Source of the DNA: CAZGOM01 sp964542875
GTDB lineage: Bacteria > Planctomycetota > Phycisphaerae > Phycisphaerales > Phycisphaeraceae
Length of the DNA: 24,270 nt
Assembly: GCA_964542875.1 (NCBI GenBank)
Contig: CAZIWA010000083.1
Coordinates: 1-24,270 of the forward strand
Direction of reading: 5' to 3'
Positions 14,904 through 22,417 of this stretch are shown in pieces. The notes beneath the pieces were generated by a model. That model ran no database searches. It had not been told where the DNA came from and was given only the letters and a program-made list of their open reading frames with translations. Each line of letters begins with the position of its first letter. Positions within the stretch are counted from its first letter, which is position 1. Made by a program: the position numbers and the translations under genes.

Positions 14904-16406
14904 ATGAAGCAAACCATCCTCCTCGCCGTCATCCTGATTCTCACCCTCTTCACCCCAATACACGCCCAGCCCCCCAAGCCCGGTCAATCCCTCGACATCA
15001 AACCCTCCGCTGACGGCAAATCCTTCACCATCACCCCGCGGGCCACCCAGGACGCCGCCTGGGGGTTGATTGAGCTGGTCAACCCTAAAACCGGCAATGT
15101 CGAGCGCGTTCTCTATGCCGGCCGCATCTCCCGTGAAACGTCCATCGCCTTCACGCCCGACGTTTCCATCAAACCCGGCGAATACCTCCTTCGCCTGCGC
15201 GACGGCATCACCCTCGCGTTTGATCGCCCCGTCCTGCGCCCGGATTCCCCCACCGGCCAATGGGTCAACCCCACGCACCTCGCTTGGCACAACGGCTTCC
15301 TCTTCATTGGCGAAGCCGGCTTCAACACCCCGGAAATCGTTGCCCAGCGCAGCCCCGAGCTCACCTGGGCCACCCGCGACGGCAAAACCGTCAAGGGGAT
15401 CTGCGCCCGGGTCGAAGAAGGCAACGCCTTGATCATCGCCTCGGACCCCGCGCTTGGCGTCGTCCCAGTTGACCCCGACAAGCAGGCTCCTGACGTCACT
15501 GTCGTCGTCAGGGACGTGCAAAAGCAAACTGCTGACTGGCGCGCGCTCATCAAGTTCCAACGCCCCTTCATCATCAAGCTCGGCCCCGACGGCAAGCCCG
15601 CCTCCAACTGGGGCGACCACGGCTACTGCCGCGACGCTCCCATCTATCCCGGCACCATGCACGGGCTCACCGCCGATGAAAACGGCTCGCTCTACATGCC
15701 CTACAACGACGCCTCCACCGTCGTCATCGGGCCGCTGGGGCTCCTCGAAAAACGCAACGTGGGCGACTTCACCGGCAACGCCCCCCGCTCCGTCGCCGCC
15801 GCCGGCCCCAAAAAGCTCTACGTCGTCCCCTACACCGGCTACCTCAAGCTCTTCGTCTGCGACCGCACCCTTGATGGCGCCGCAGCCAATCTCTACACCG
15901 TCTCACCCTTCAAAAACGGAAGCTGGATCACCAACTGCATCGCTGCGGACGCCAGCGGCAACGTCTACATGGCCGACCCTCACGGCACCCTCACCAAATA
16001 CACCGACACCGGCAAAACCGTCGAAGAAAACTACGTCAGCACCCCAGACCCCGTCCCCCAGCAGCTCGGCGGCATCTCCCTCTCCAAAAACCTCGTCTGG
16101 CTCGCCGCCCACGGCCCAGGCCCAGGCCCCTTCTGGGACTCCGGCGGCGGCGGCGAAGTCCTCCTCTTCTACGACTCCGGTAAATCCCTCTCACTCCTGG
16201 CACGCTTTGGCACACCCGGCCTCAACACCGATCCCATCGAATTCCTCAACCCCCGCGCCACCCTCATGACCCCGGACCACAAACAACTCTACGTCGCCGA
16301 AGACGGCCTCCCCAACACCGACGGCCCCCCAGGCAACGCCCGCGTCTCACTCTTCAAAATCAAAGCCGCCTTCGAAGACGCCACCCCCATCCAGATCCCC
16401 AAATAA
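14904..16406 (+). CDS. Secreted protein with propeller-like (NHL-type) repeats
   Basis: A 500-residue secreted protein. MKQTILLAVILILTLFTPIHA is a signal peptide with likely cleavage near residue 21-22. Residues about 25-100 form a beta-rich domain (IELVNPKTGNVERVLYAG, KPGEYLLRLRDGI). The remainder has spaced repeats of the kind seen in NHL or SMP-30-like beta-propellers, for example MHGLTADENGSLYMPYN, SWITNCIAADASGNVYMAD and LMTPDHKQLYVAEDG. No catalytic motif is recognised. It ends with SLFKIKAAFEDATPIQIPK. Its start lies 63 bases after the DUF4838 lipoprotein, so the two may be co-transcribed; it could be a binding or scaffolding partner. The exact propeller family is uncertain. Confidence 0.75.
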   Translation: MKQTILLAVILILTLFTPIHAQPPKPGQSLDIKPSADGKSFTITPRATQDAAWGLIELVNPKTGNVERVLYAGRISRETSIAFTPDVSIKPGEYLLRLRDGITLAFDRPVLRPDSPTGQWVNPTHLAWHNGFLFIGEAGFNTPEIVAQRSPELTWATRDGKTVKGICARVEEGNALIIASDPALGVVPVDPDKQAPDVTVVVRDVQKQTADWRALIKFQRPFIIKLGPDGKPASNWGDHGYCRDAPIYPGTMHGLTADENGSLYMPYNDASTVVIGPLGLLEKRNVGDFTGNAPRSVAAAGPKKLYVVPYTGYLKLFVCDRTLDGAAANLYTVSPFKNGSWITNCIAADASGNVYMADPHGTLTKYTDTGKTVEENYVSTPDPVPQQLGGISLSKNLVWLAAHGPGPGPFWDSGGGGEVLLFYDSGKSLSLLARFGTPGLNTDPIEFLNPRATLMTPDHKQLYVAEDGLPNTDGPPGNARVSLFKIKAAFEDATPIQIPK

Positions 16407-16514
16407 CACCCCACCCACGCCCCGGCATAGCGGCACAGCACCGCCCGACAGCGCTGCAACGGAAATCAACAGCCAATATCTTGTCTATTCGCTGGAAGCG
16501 ATAAATAAGGTAGA

Positions 16515-16546
16515 CCAAGGCAAGCATGCACTCATGCTTGCCCTGG
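16515..16546. repeat. GCATG/CATGC-core hairpin preceding the 85-nt element, copy 2
   Basis: GGCAAGCATG (16519-16528) pairs perfectly with CATGCTTGCC (16533-16542) around loop CACT; after one mismatched pair, CCA (16515-16517) pairs with TGG (16544-16546). The inner GCATG-N4-CATGC matches the inner stem at 6987-7000. It may serve as a bidirectional terminator between the convergent genes ending at 16406 and 16681, but no long T-tract follows. Confidence 0.7.
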
Positions 16547-16626
16547 GTTTGAAACATCTTGAAAGAAGCTCTTCCACGCGCCTGCGTACGTGCCATCCAG
16601 CCTGTAACGACTCAATTGCCTCTGCC
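16543..16626. repeat. Approximately 85-nt dispersed element, copy 2
   Basis: Partner of 7005-7088: CTCTTCCACGCGCCTGCGT at 16569-16587 and GTAACGACTCAATT just downstream match the other copy with two differences each. The order hairpin, CCNGGGTT, core, GTAACGAC, CTGC is the same in both. The spacer 16407-16680 otherwise shows no gene. Confidence 0.65.
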
Positions 16627-16638
16627 GCTTAACTCTTC

Positions 16639-16677
16639 CTCTGACCAGACCCCAGACCCTGAACCCCAGACCCTTTT
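16639..16677 (+). repeat. GACCAGACCC / AGACCC tandem spacer motif, copy 3
   Basis: CTCTGACCAGACCC (16639-16652) differs by one base from the copies at 1491 and 14856, then continues as AGACCCTGAACCCCAGACCC. It abuts the stop of the FabF gene, which is read from the opposite strand. Confidence 0.6.
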
Positions 16678-16680
16678 TCT

Positions 16681-17979
16681 TCACGCCCCGGTATACCGCT
16701 TCACGATCACCGTATCGTTCTGCCCGCCAAACCCAAATGAGTTCGACAGCGCGATATCCACCTTCTGGTCCCGAGCCTTGTTGGGCACATAGTCCAGATC
16801 GCACTCAGGGTCTGAGGAGTCCAGATTGATCGTAGGCGGAATCTTCCCGTCCCGGATCGCCAGCACGCACGTGATCAGTTCCACCGCGCCCGCCGCCGCG
16901 ATCAGATGCCCCAGCATGCTCTTCACGGAGCTCATCGGCACCTTCTTGGCGTAATCGCCAAACACCGCCTTCACCGCGCGCGTCTCAGTCCGGTCGTTTT
17001 CCATCGTCCCCGTGCCGTGCGCGCTGATATAGTCGATCTGTTCAGGCTTAAGCCCCGCGCTCTTGAGCGCCGTGCGCATCGCTTCGCCCGCGCCCCGGCC
17101 ATCGGGGTGGATATCCGTGATCCGGTAGGCGTCCGCGGTGGAGCCGTACCCCACCACTTCCGCCAGGATCCGCGCCCCGCGAGACTTGGCATGCTCCAGG
17201 CTCTCCAGCACCAGCATCCCGGCGCCTTCGCCCATCACAAAACCATCCCGCGTCGAGTTGAACGGCCGCGACGCCCGAATGCACGCATCATTGCGCGTCG
17301 AAAGCGCCGTCAGGCGATTGAACCCCGTCACGCCCAGCGGGTGAATCATCGTGTGTGCGCCACCCGTGATCATCACGTCGGCATCGCCACGCTTCAGGAT
17401 CTCCGTCGCCTCGCCGATCGCCTGTGTGCTCGCCGCGCAGGCCGTCAGGCAGTTGTATGCCGGCCCCTGCGCGTTGAACTCCATCGCCAGGTGCGTCAGC
17501 GGCATGTTGGGTTCCTGCTCCATCTCGCGAAGCGGAACCATCCTGTTCAGCGCCGCCTCAGCCCACAGTGCGCTGTTGATCGCCCGCTTATCCGGTTGCC
17601 AGGCTTCCAGATTGCAAGCCACGAAATTATCGAAGTCCAAAGACCCTTCCCCGGAGCCCAGGTAAATCCCCAGCCGCTCCGGATCCAGCTTGCTGTAGCT
17701 CTCCAGCCCCGATGACGACCACGCCTGCGACGCCGCACCCAGCGCAAATCCGGTGTTGAACCCCACACCCTCGTGCAGTTCGGAGTTCACCACGTACTTC
17801 CGGTAGTTGTAATCCTTCACCTGCGCCGAAAACTGTGTGGGGAAGGTGCTCGCATCAAAGCGCCGCGTCGGTCCGATCCCCGATTCCGAGTTCAACAGCC
17901 TCTGCCACACCGATTCAATATCGTGGCCCAGGGGTGTCACCCAGCCGATGCCCGTAATCACAACGCGGTTCTTAGTCAT
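16681..17979 (-). CDS. fabF: Beta-ketoacyl-ACP synthase II (FabF-type)
   Basis: A 432-residue thiolase-fold condensing enzyme that elongates an acyl chain with malonyl-ACP in type II fatty acid (or polyketide-like) synthesis. Active-site residues are present: Cys181 in TACAAS, His321 in AHGTGT, Lys353 and His358 in SVKSMLGH, and the C-terminal SNSFGFGGQN loop. N-terminal VVITGIGWVTPLG is typical. Relative to E. coli FabF, the region about 108-170 is divergent and reads GSGEGSLDFDNFVACN... before the active Cys, which may mark a lineage-specific subgroup. No acyl carrier protein, fabG or other fab gene adjoins it, so this may be a secondary FabF copy. An ATG at 17979 with weak GGA upstream is the natural start. 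Confidence 0.92.
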   Translation of the reverse strand: MTKNRVVITGIGWVTPLGHDIESVWQRLLNSESGIGPTRRFDASTFPTQFSAQVKDYNYRKYVVNSELHEGVGFNTGFALGAASQAWSSSGLESYSKLDPERLGIYLGSGEGSLDFDNFVACNLEAWQPDKRAINSALWAEAALNRMVPLREMEQEPNMPLTHLAMEFNAQGPAYNCLTACAASTQAIGEATEILKRGDADVMITGGAHTMIHPLGVTGFNRLTALSTRNDACIRASRPFNSTRDGFVMGEGAGMLVLESLEHAKSRGARILAEVVGYGSTADAYRITDIHPDGRGAGEAMRTALKSAGLKPEQIDYISAHGTGTMENDRTETRAVKAVFGDYAKKVPMSSVKSMLGHLIAAAGAVELITCVLAIRDGKIPPTINLDSSDPECDLDYVPNKARDQKVDIALSNSFGFGGQNDTVIVKRYTGA

Positions 17980-18088
17980 GGTCTACCCGTTCCATCCAAG
18001 GGATTGAAGCAGCTTATTTTACCCACTTCATCCCCACTTGGCCCGCCATCGCCCACATCCCACCAAACCTTACTCTTAACTTCCCTCT

Positions 18089-18132
18089 TTCTTCCGCTTC
18101 GCTCCTTCGTGCCTTCGCGGTTAACTCTTCTC
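18089..18132 (-). repeat. CACGAAG-type spacer repeat, copy 3
   Basis: On the minus strand this gives GAGTTAACCGCGAAGGCACGAAGGAGCGAAG, three imperfect units of the CACGAAG type. TTCGTGCCTTCGCGGTTAAC on the plus strand parallels the end of copy 2 (7142-7160). It lies in the 170-bp spacer between two minus-strand genes. Confidence 0.6.
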
Positions 18133-18149
18133 GATCCCACACCCGCCCA

Positions 18150-20267
18150 TCACTTCCCTTCCAGCTCCGCAATCCGCTTGCTCCGCTCCGCATTTCCAGG
18201 CGAAATCACCTCCGCCTTGCGCAACGCCTCCAGCGCCTTTTCCTTATCACCCGTCTCATAAAGCAGCATCGCCAGCATGTCATACACCACCGACGAATCC
18301 GGGCTCAGCGCTGCGGCCTCGCGCAACAGCGCAATTGCCGATTTGCTGTCCCCCGAGCGTGTCCGCGCCACCGCTTCATTGATCATCACCGTGGCGTTCT
18401 TGGGGTCCAGCGCCCGCACATTCTTAAACGCCTCCGCGGCCTCTCTCCACTTGCCGGCCTTGGCCAGTTGCTGCCCCAGGGCGATGCCCACCTGGATGTC
18501 CGGCGTGCGCTCCAGCGCCTGTTCAAAGTGATACACCGCATCGTCCACCGCGCCCACCTGTGCATACATGAAGCCCAATTGGCTGTGCGCCTGAAAGTTG
18601 TCCGGCTCCACCGCCAATGCGGACTGGAAGTCCAGTGCCGCATCCTGCGCCCGGCCTTTTCGCAGCAGCACCAACCCGCGATTCACCAGCCGGATCGGCG
18701 ATCCCGGCTGCATCTGCACCGTCTTGTCGAGCATCTCGATCGCTTTATCCAGGTCGCCCATCGCAACGTAGGTTTCAGCCATCTCGCGATAGACGTCCAC
18801 ATTCCGCGGCACCAGCTTCAGCAAAGCGTGGCCTTCGTCCAGCGCCTCCTGGTACTGCCCCTTGTTCCTCATTCGCAGCATCAGCACGATTCTTGCCGTC
18901 GCCTGGTACTGGTCCAGCCGCACGCTTTCCTTGAGGTACTTGTCCGACTCTTCCAGGTCCCCCGCCCGCGCACGCGCCAGCCCATACGCCACATAGTGAA
19001 AGGAATCGAGCGGATCGATCTCCATGCCCCGCGCGCAAAGCGTCTCCTCGGACTTCCAATATGAAAGCTGGTGCCACGTGCTTGCCCCCAGCACCACGAT
19101 CACCACACCCGCAATCCCGGACATCACAACCTTCCCGGCCTTGGCTTCCCCCCAGCTTGCGGGTATCGCATACACCACCGCGATGCACAGCCCGATCGCC
19201 GAAAAATACGTATACCGGTCAGCCATCGAATAATCCGACACCTCCACCAGCCCGATCACCGGCACCAGGCTCAGCACAAACCACCACCACCCCATGAACA
19301 CCATCGGAAACCGGCGGCGGTACCAGACCGTCAACAACGAAATCGCAATAAGCAACGCCGTCGCCCCCGCCACCTGCCACACCGGCCAGGCAGGCGGCAG
19401 ACGGTAATGCACCGAAAGCTCCTGAAAATCAACCATCGACGCCATGTACCGCACATACGAAATCGGAATGTTCGACAACCTCAGCCAAAGCGGCTTGGCC
19501 ATCTCCCCGGTGTCCCGAACCCCCACCACAGTCGTCCGCCACAGCGTGATTCCCACCGACATCGCCACCAGGATCACCACCGGCAGTTTTTCCAGCGCCA
19601 AAGCCTTCCAGCTCTGCCGCGGCAGTTTCGCAGTCTCTACAGGCCCGTCAGGGCTGATCGGCATCCGCGCCAGCGGCCAGAAATCCATCAACAGCAGGAT
19701 TGCCGGCATCGTCACGAACATCGGCTTGTACATCAGGCTAAGCGCCAGCGACACCGCCGCGACAACCTGGTATTTCCACGATGGCCGTTTGATGTTCAGC
19801 ACATACGCCACCATGCACAGCAGCGCGAAAAACACGCTCCCCACGTCCTTCACTTCCACCACCCACGCCAGCGATTCCACCCGAAGTGGATGGATCGCAA
19901 ACACCATCGTCACCGCAGCCGCCCGCCATTTCGACCCCGTCATTTCCGTCAGCAGCCAGAACAAAAGCGCAACGCTCCCCATGTGCATCGCCAGGCTCAG
20001 CCCGTGATACCCCGCCGGGTTTAAACCCCAGAACTGGTACCCCACATGAAGCGTCAAAGTCGTCATCGGGTGCCACAGTTCCAGCACCGAATGCGTCATC
20101 AGCGTCTGGATGCTCCACAGCGAGATAGGCCGCGTCACCGCCGCGTTGTCCAGCAGGTAGGCATCATCGTCAAAGTGCACATATCCGCATTCAAACAACG
20201 GAATGAATGACACAAACGTGAGCACCAGCAATAAAAGCCCGATCACCCAGGCTCCTCTGTTCTTCAT
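18150..20267 (-). CDS. TMTC-like GT-C membrane protein with long TPR tail (paralog C)
   Basis: A 705-residue, more distant paralog of the proteins at 8268 and 10181. ATG 20267 is preferred over 20306: AGAAGG lies just upstream and MKNRGAWVIGLLLLVLTFVS begins the first membrane helix. The acidic motif is YVHFDDDAYLLDN with Asp33-Asp35. The second motif is HPLRVESLAWVVEVKDVGS, so the second His of HPIHVES is Arg and the terminal RKD is VKD. SMADRYTYFSAIGL is kept. From about residue 400 come roughly seven or eight TPR units, ending EKALEALRKAEVISPGNAER, longer than in paralogs A and B. It is probably a membrane glycosyltransferase-like protein with a different partner or donor; the changes may alter activity. 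It is not in an operon with the A/B pair. Confidence 0.85.
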   Translation of the reverse strand: MKNRGAWVIGLLLLVLTFVSFIPLFECGYVHFDDDAYLLDNAAVTRPISLWSIQTLMTHSVLELWHPMTTLTLHVGYQFWGLNPAGYHGLSLAMHMGSVALLFWLLTEMTGSKWRAAAVTMVFAIHPLRVESLAWVVEVKDVGSVFFALLCMVAYVLNIKRPSWKYQVVAAVSLALSLMYKPMFVTMPAILLLMDFWPLARMPISPDGPVETAKLPRQSWKALALEKLPVVILVAMSVGITLWRTTVVGVRDTGEMAKPLWLRLSNIPISYVRYMASMVDFQELSVHYRLPPAWPVWQVAGATALLIAISLLTVWYRRRFPMVFMGWWWFVLSLVPVIGLVEVSDYSMADRYTYFSAIGLCIAVVYAIPASWGEAKAGKVVMSGIAGVVIVVLGASTWHQLSYWKSEETLCARGMEIDPLDSFHYVAYGLARARAGDLEESDKYLKESVRLDQYQATARIVLMLRMRNKGQYQEALDEGHALLKLVPRNVDVYREMAETYVAMGDLDKAIEMLDKTVQMQPGSPIRLVNRGLVLLRKGRAQDAALDFQSALAVEPDNFQAHSQLGFMYAQVGAVDDAVYHFEQALERTPDIQVGIALGQQLAKAGKWREAAEAFKNVRALDPKNATVMINEAVARTRSGDSKSAIALLREAAALSPDSSVVYDMLAMLLYETGDKEKALEALRKAEVISPGNAERSKRIAELEGK

Positions 20268-20324
20268 ATCGCCTTCTTCTCGTGAAACATGTCGTCCGGT
20301 TAACAAACCCTCAGCCCAGGCTCT

Positions 20325-20358
20325 TTAATTCATAATTCGTAAATCATAATTCATAAAT
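20325..20358. repeat. AT-rich TAATTC spacer repeat, copy 1
   Basis: Imperfect tandem copies of TAATTCATAA/TTCGTAAATCA end in ATAAATCCCC. A similar ATAAATCCCC end closes 24208-24240, and CGTAATTCGTAACT occurs at 4328-4341. It is the most AT-rich patch near the upstream end of paralog C and downstream of the ABC permease gene. Confidence 0.5.
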
Positions 20359-20371
20359 CCCCCCCCGGCCC

Positions 20372-21157
20372 TCACCTCTCTTGCGCAGAAGCATGCCAGT
20401 TTCGCAGCGTCAGCCACGACGCGATGTTGATCACCCCAAACATCGCCAGCCCCAACATAGACGCCATCAGCACCGCGGCAAACACCTTCGCCGTGTTCCC
20501 CTCTTTGATCGAAATCGAAACCAGGATCCCCAGCCCGTAATGATCCTCGGCGAAAAAGCTCGCCACAAACTCACCCACGATCGTCCCGATCACCGCAAGC
20601 CCCGCAGCCACCCGCAGCCCCGTGAAAATATGAGGCAGCGCCGAAGGCAGCTTCAGCTTAAACAACGTCGACACCCAGCCCGCCCGGTACAGCTTGAACA
20701 TGTCCCTCAGCGCCGGATCGATTGAAAGCAGCCCCGTCAGCGTGTTGGCGATGATCGGAAACAGCGAAACGATAAACGCCGACGCAATGATCGGACGCAG
20801 TCCAAATCCAAACCACACGATCAGTTGCGGCGCAATCACCACGATCGGCACCGTCTGGAAAAACACCGTGTACGGATACGCCGCCCGCTGAATCCACGCC
20901 GACATCGAAAGCACCACCGCCGCCGCCACCCCGATCAGGGCGGACAAGGCAAACCCCGTCACCGCCGCCTCGCCCGTAATCAGGGTCGCCCGCAGCAGCG
21001 TGGAGAAATCCGCTTGAAATGCCTCCAGCACTTGGCCCGGCGCAGGCAATATCAGCGGCTTCACCTCAAAAATCACAATGTAAAAGTGCCACACCGTCAG
21101 CAGCACCACCAGCATCAGCACAGGCGGCAAAACCCGCGTTAACAGCCACTCCTTCAT
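20372..21157 (-). CDS. ABC transporter permease (SsuC/TauC/ThiX-like)
   Basis: A 261-residue inner-membrane permease of the BPD_transp_1 fold used by nitrate/sulfonate/taurine and thiamine-precursor or riboflavin importers. Hydrophobic helices are visible at about 10-30, 60-85, 95-115, 120-145, 180-205 and 225-250. VPIVVIAPQLIVWFGFGLRP and the cytoplasmic coupling loop LYRAGWVSTLFKLKLPSALP are typical. The ATG lies one base after the ATPase stop (TGAGATG), so the two are translationally coupled. No periplasmic binding protein gene adjoins, so the substrate cannot be assigned. Confidence 0.9.
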   Translation of the reverse strand: MKEWLLTRVLPPVLMLVVLLTVWHFYIVIFEVKPLILPAPGQVLEAFQADFSTLLRATLITGEAAVTGFALSALIGVAAAVVLSMSAWIQRAAYPYTVFFQTVPIVVIAPQLIVWFGFGLRPIIASAFIVSLFPIIANTLTGLLSIDPALRDMFKLYRAGWVSTLFKLKLPSALPHIFTGLRVAAGLAVIGTIVGEFVASFFAEDHYGLGILVSISIKEGNTAKVFAAVLMASMLGLAMFGVINIASWLTLRNWHASAQER

Positions 21158-21158
21158 C

Positions 21159-21974
21159 TCACGCCCCCCCTTTCACCAGGGCTTCATGCAGCGTCTTTGT
21201 CTGCGCCACAAACCCCGGCTCGCTGCGCAAGCCCACCACCCGCTCCAGCGGCAGCGCCAGCTTCGTGTCCAGCATCACCTTCGCCGGTCTCGCCGAAAAC
21301 ACCACCGCGCGATTCGCCAGAAACGCCGCCTCGGAAATCGAATGCGTCACGAAAATCACCGTCATCCGGCTTTTCACCCAAAGCGCCCGGAGCTGTTCAT
21401 CCAGCCGTTGACGCGTCAGTTCATCCAGCGCCGCAAACGGCTCATCCAGCAGCAGCACCTTGGGCCGCGTCACCAGCGCCCGCGCCAGCGATACCCGCAT
21501 GCGCATCCCTCCCGAAAGCTGCGCGGGAAACTTTCCCGCCGCCTCGCTCAGCCCCACCGCCGCCAGCGCCTCGCGTGCCGCGGTCAGACGCTCAGCCTTC
21601 TCCACCCCTTTAAGTTCCAGCGGCAGCGCGACATTGCTCAGCACCCTCCGCCAAGGCAACAAATGCGCATCCTGAAACACGTATGCAAACGGCACATCAC
21701 GCCCCGCGCGAGCAGCTTCATACGCCGCCACCTCCACCCGCCCCTCCGTCGGCGTATCCAAACCGGAAATCATCCTCAGCAAGGTCGACTTCCCGCACCC
21801 CGACGGACCCAGGAATGCCACAAAATCTCCCGGCTCCACCGACAGCGTCACCCCATCGACGGCCAGCGTCCCATTGGCAAACCGCTTCACCACCCCGGCA
21901 AGGTCGATCGCGCTCGCCAGTCCGGCCCCGCCCGCCGAATTGTCATCCACACCGTTATTCACGCGGCAAATCAT
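21159..21974 (-). CDS. ABC transporter ATP-binding protein (SsuB/TauB-like)
   Basis: The cytoplasmic ATPase that powers the coupled permease. It has Walker A GPSGCGKST, Q-loop YVFQDAHLLPW, signature LSGGMRMRVSLARAL, Walker B VLLLDEPFAALDE and the switch His in VTHSISEA. From ATG 21974 it has 271 residues; a GTG at 21992 would add six. Neither start has a strong Shine-Dalgarno site. The first 20 residues (MICRVNNGVDDNSAGGAG) are a low-complexity lead outside the fold. FVTHSISEAAFLANRAVVFSARPAKV resembles the SsuB/TauB/NrtD group, all partnered with a SsuA-like binding protein not present here. Transcription appears to start near 22000. Confidence 0.9.
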   Translation of the reverse strand: MICRVNNGVDDNSAGGAGLASAIDLAGVVKRFANGTLAVDGVTLSVEPGDFVAFLGPSGCGKSTLLRMISGLDTPTEGRVEVAAYEAARAGRDVPFAYVFQDAHLLPWRRVLSNVALPLELKGVEKAERLTAAREALAAVGLSEAAGKFPAQLSGGMRMRVSLARALVTRPKVLLLDEPFAALDELTRQRLDEQLRALWVKSRMTVIFVTHSISEAAFLANRAVVFSARPAKVMLDTKLALPLERVVGLRSEPGFVAQTKTLHEALVKGGA

Positions 21975-22020
21975 AGCGCCACACCAGCCCACAACAACAA
22001 AGCAGCCTCTCTATCTTCAC

Positions 22021-22064
22021 TTCTGGCACCCTCTCCTTCGGGAGAGGGCTGGGGTGAGGGCGTT
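22021..22064 (+). repeat. GGGAGAGGG-type hairpin repeat, copy 2
   Basis: A perfect hairpin CCCTCTCC-TTCG-GGAGAGGG (22029-22048), with a stable C(UUCG)G-type loop in RNA, is followed by GCTGGGGTGAGGG. It matches 1101-1144 at 37 of 44 bases, including the shared left edge TTCTGGC. Confidence 0.75.
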
Positions 22065-22212
22065 CTATTCCGCTCACGCCATCGTCATGACCAAACGCCC
22101 GCCGCTATTACAGCCGGGGTCGCCACGCTTCTTGGCGCGCAGGCCTTCGTAAACCTAAATGAAAGATGCTCCCGCACACGTCCCCATTCAACCGCCGCTC
22201 CAACCCTCTTAA
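22065..22212. other. Composite spacer with short hairpin and weak 85-nt element match
   Basis: CGCCA (22121-22125) pairs with TGGCG (22133-22137) around a 7-base loop inside a GC-rich stretch. Near 22161-22180, GAAAGATGCTC followed by GCACACG parallels GAAAGAAGCTC...CACGCG in the copy at 16561. The match is short and may be chance. No credible gene lies between 21975 and 22471. Confidence 0.35.
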
Positions 22213-22391
22213 AATCCCATCGAAAAACTTTCCCCATCCCTCAATCTTCAACTTTTCCCCCAAAACCCAAAAAACGGACATTTCACCCCGCCAACCCCCA
22301 TAAACCCCCGGCAACCTCTCCGCCATCGCCCCTCTTTTCCCCCAACCCTTCTCCAATTACCCAGTTTGGACTTTTCCCCACGCCCGGGTAT

Positions 22392-22400
22392 TGGTATATT
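22392..22400 (+). promoter_or_regulatory. Extended -10 promoter for the HTH membrane protein
   Basis: TGGTATATT fits an extended -10 (TGN followed by TATATT, one base from TATAAT). Such promoters can work without a good -35; TTGGAC at 22366-22371 is too far (23 bp) to pair with it. The transcription start would be near 22407, giving a leader of about 65 bases that contains the hairpin at 22418-22437. Confidence 0.45.
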
Positions 22401-22417
22401 CCAGATAGACATGAGTA

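Noticed and set aside
14028..15662. A 544-codon open frame on the minus strand opposite the DUF4838 lipoprotein and propeller gene
   Set aside because: It spans two plus-strand genes with clear signal sequences and domains. Gly/Val/Asp/Glu-rich composition is what GC-rich, C-ending codons produce on the opposite strand.
16532..16804. Short minus-strand ORF across the FabF 3' end and the 85-nt element
   Set aside because: It crosses the stop region of FabF in another frame and the repeat element. A similar peptide at 7005-7088 comes from shared DNA, but frames shift between copies.
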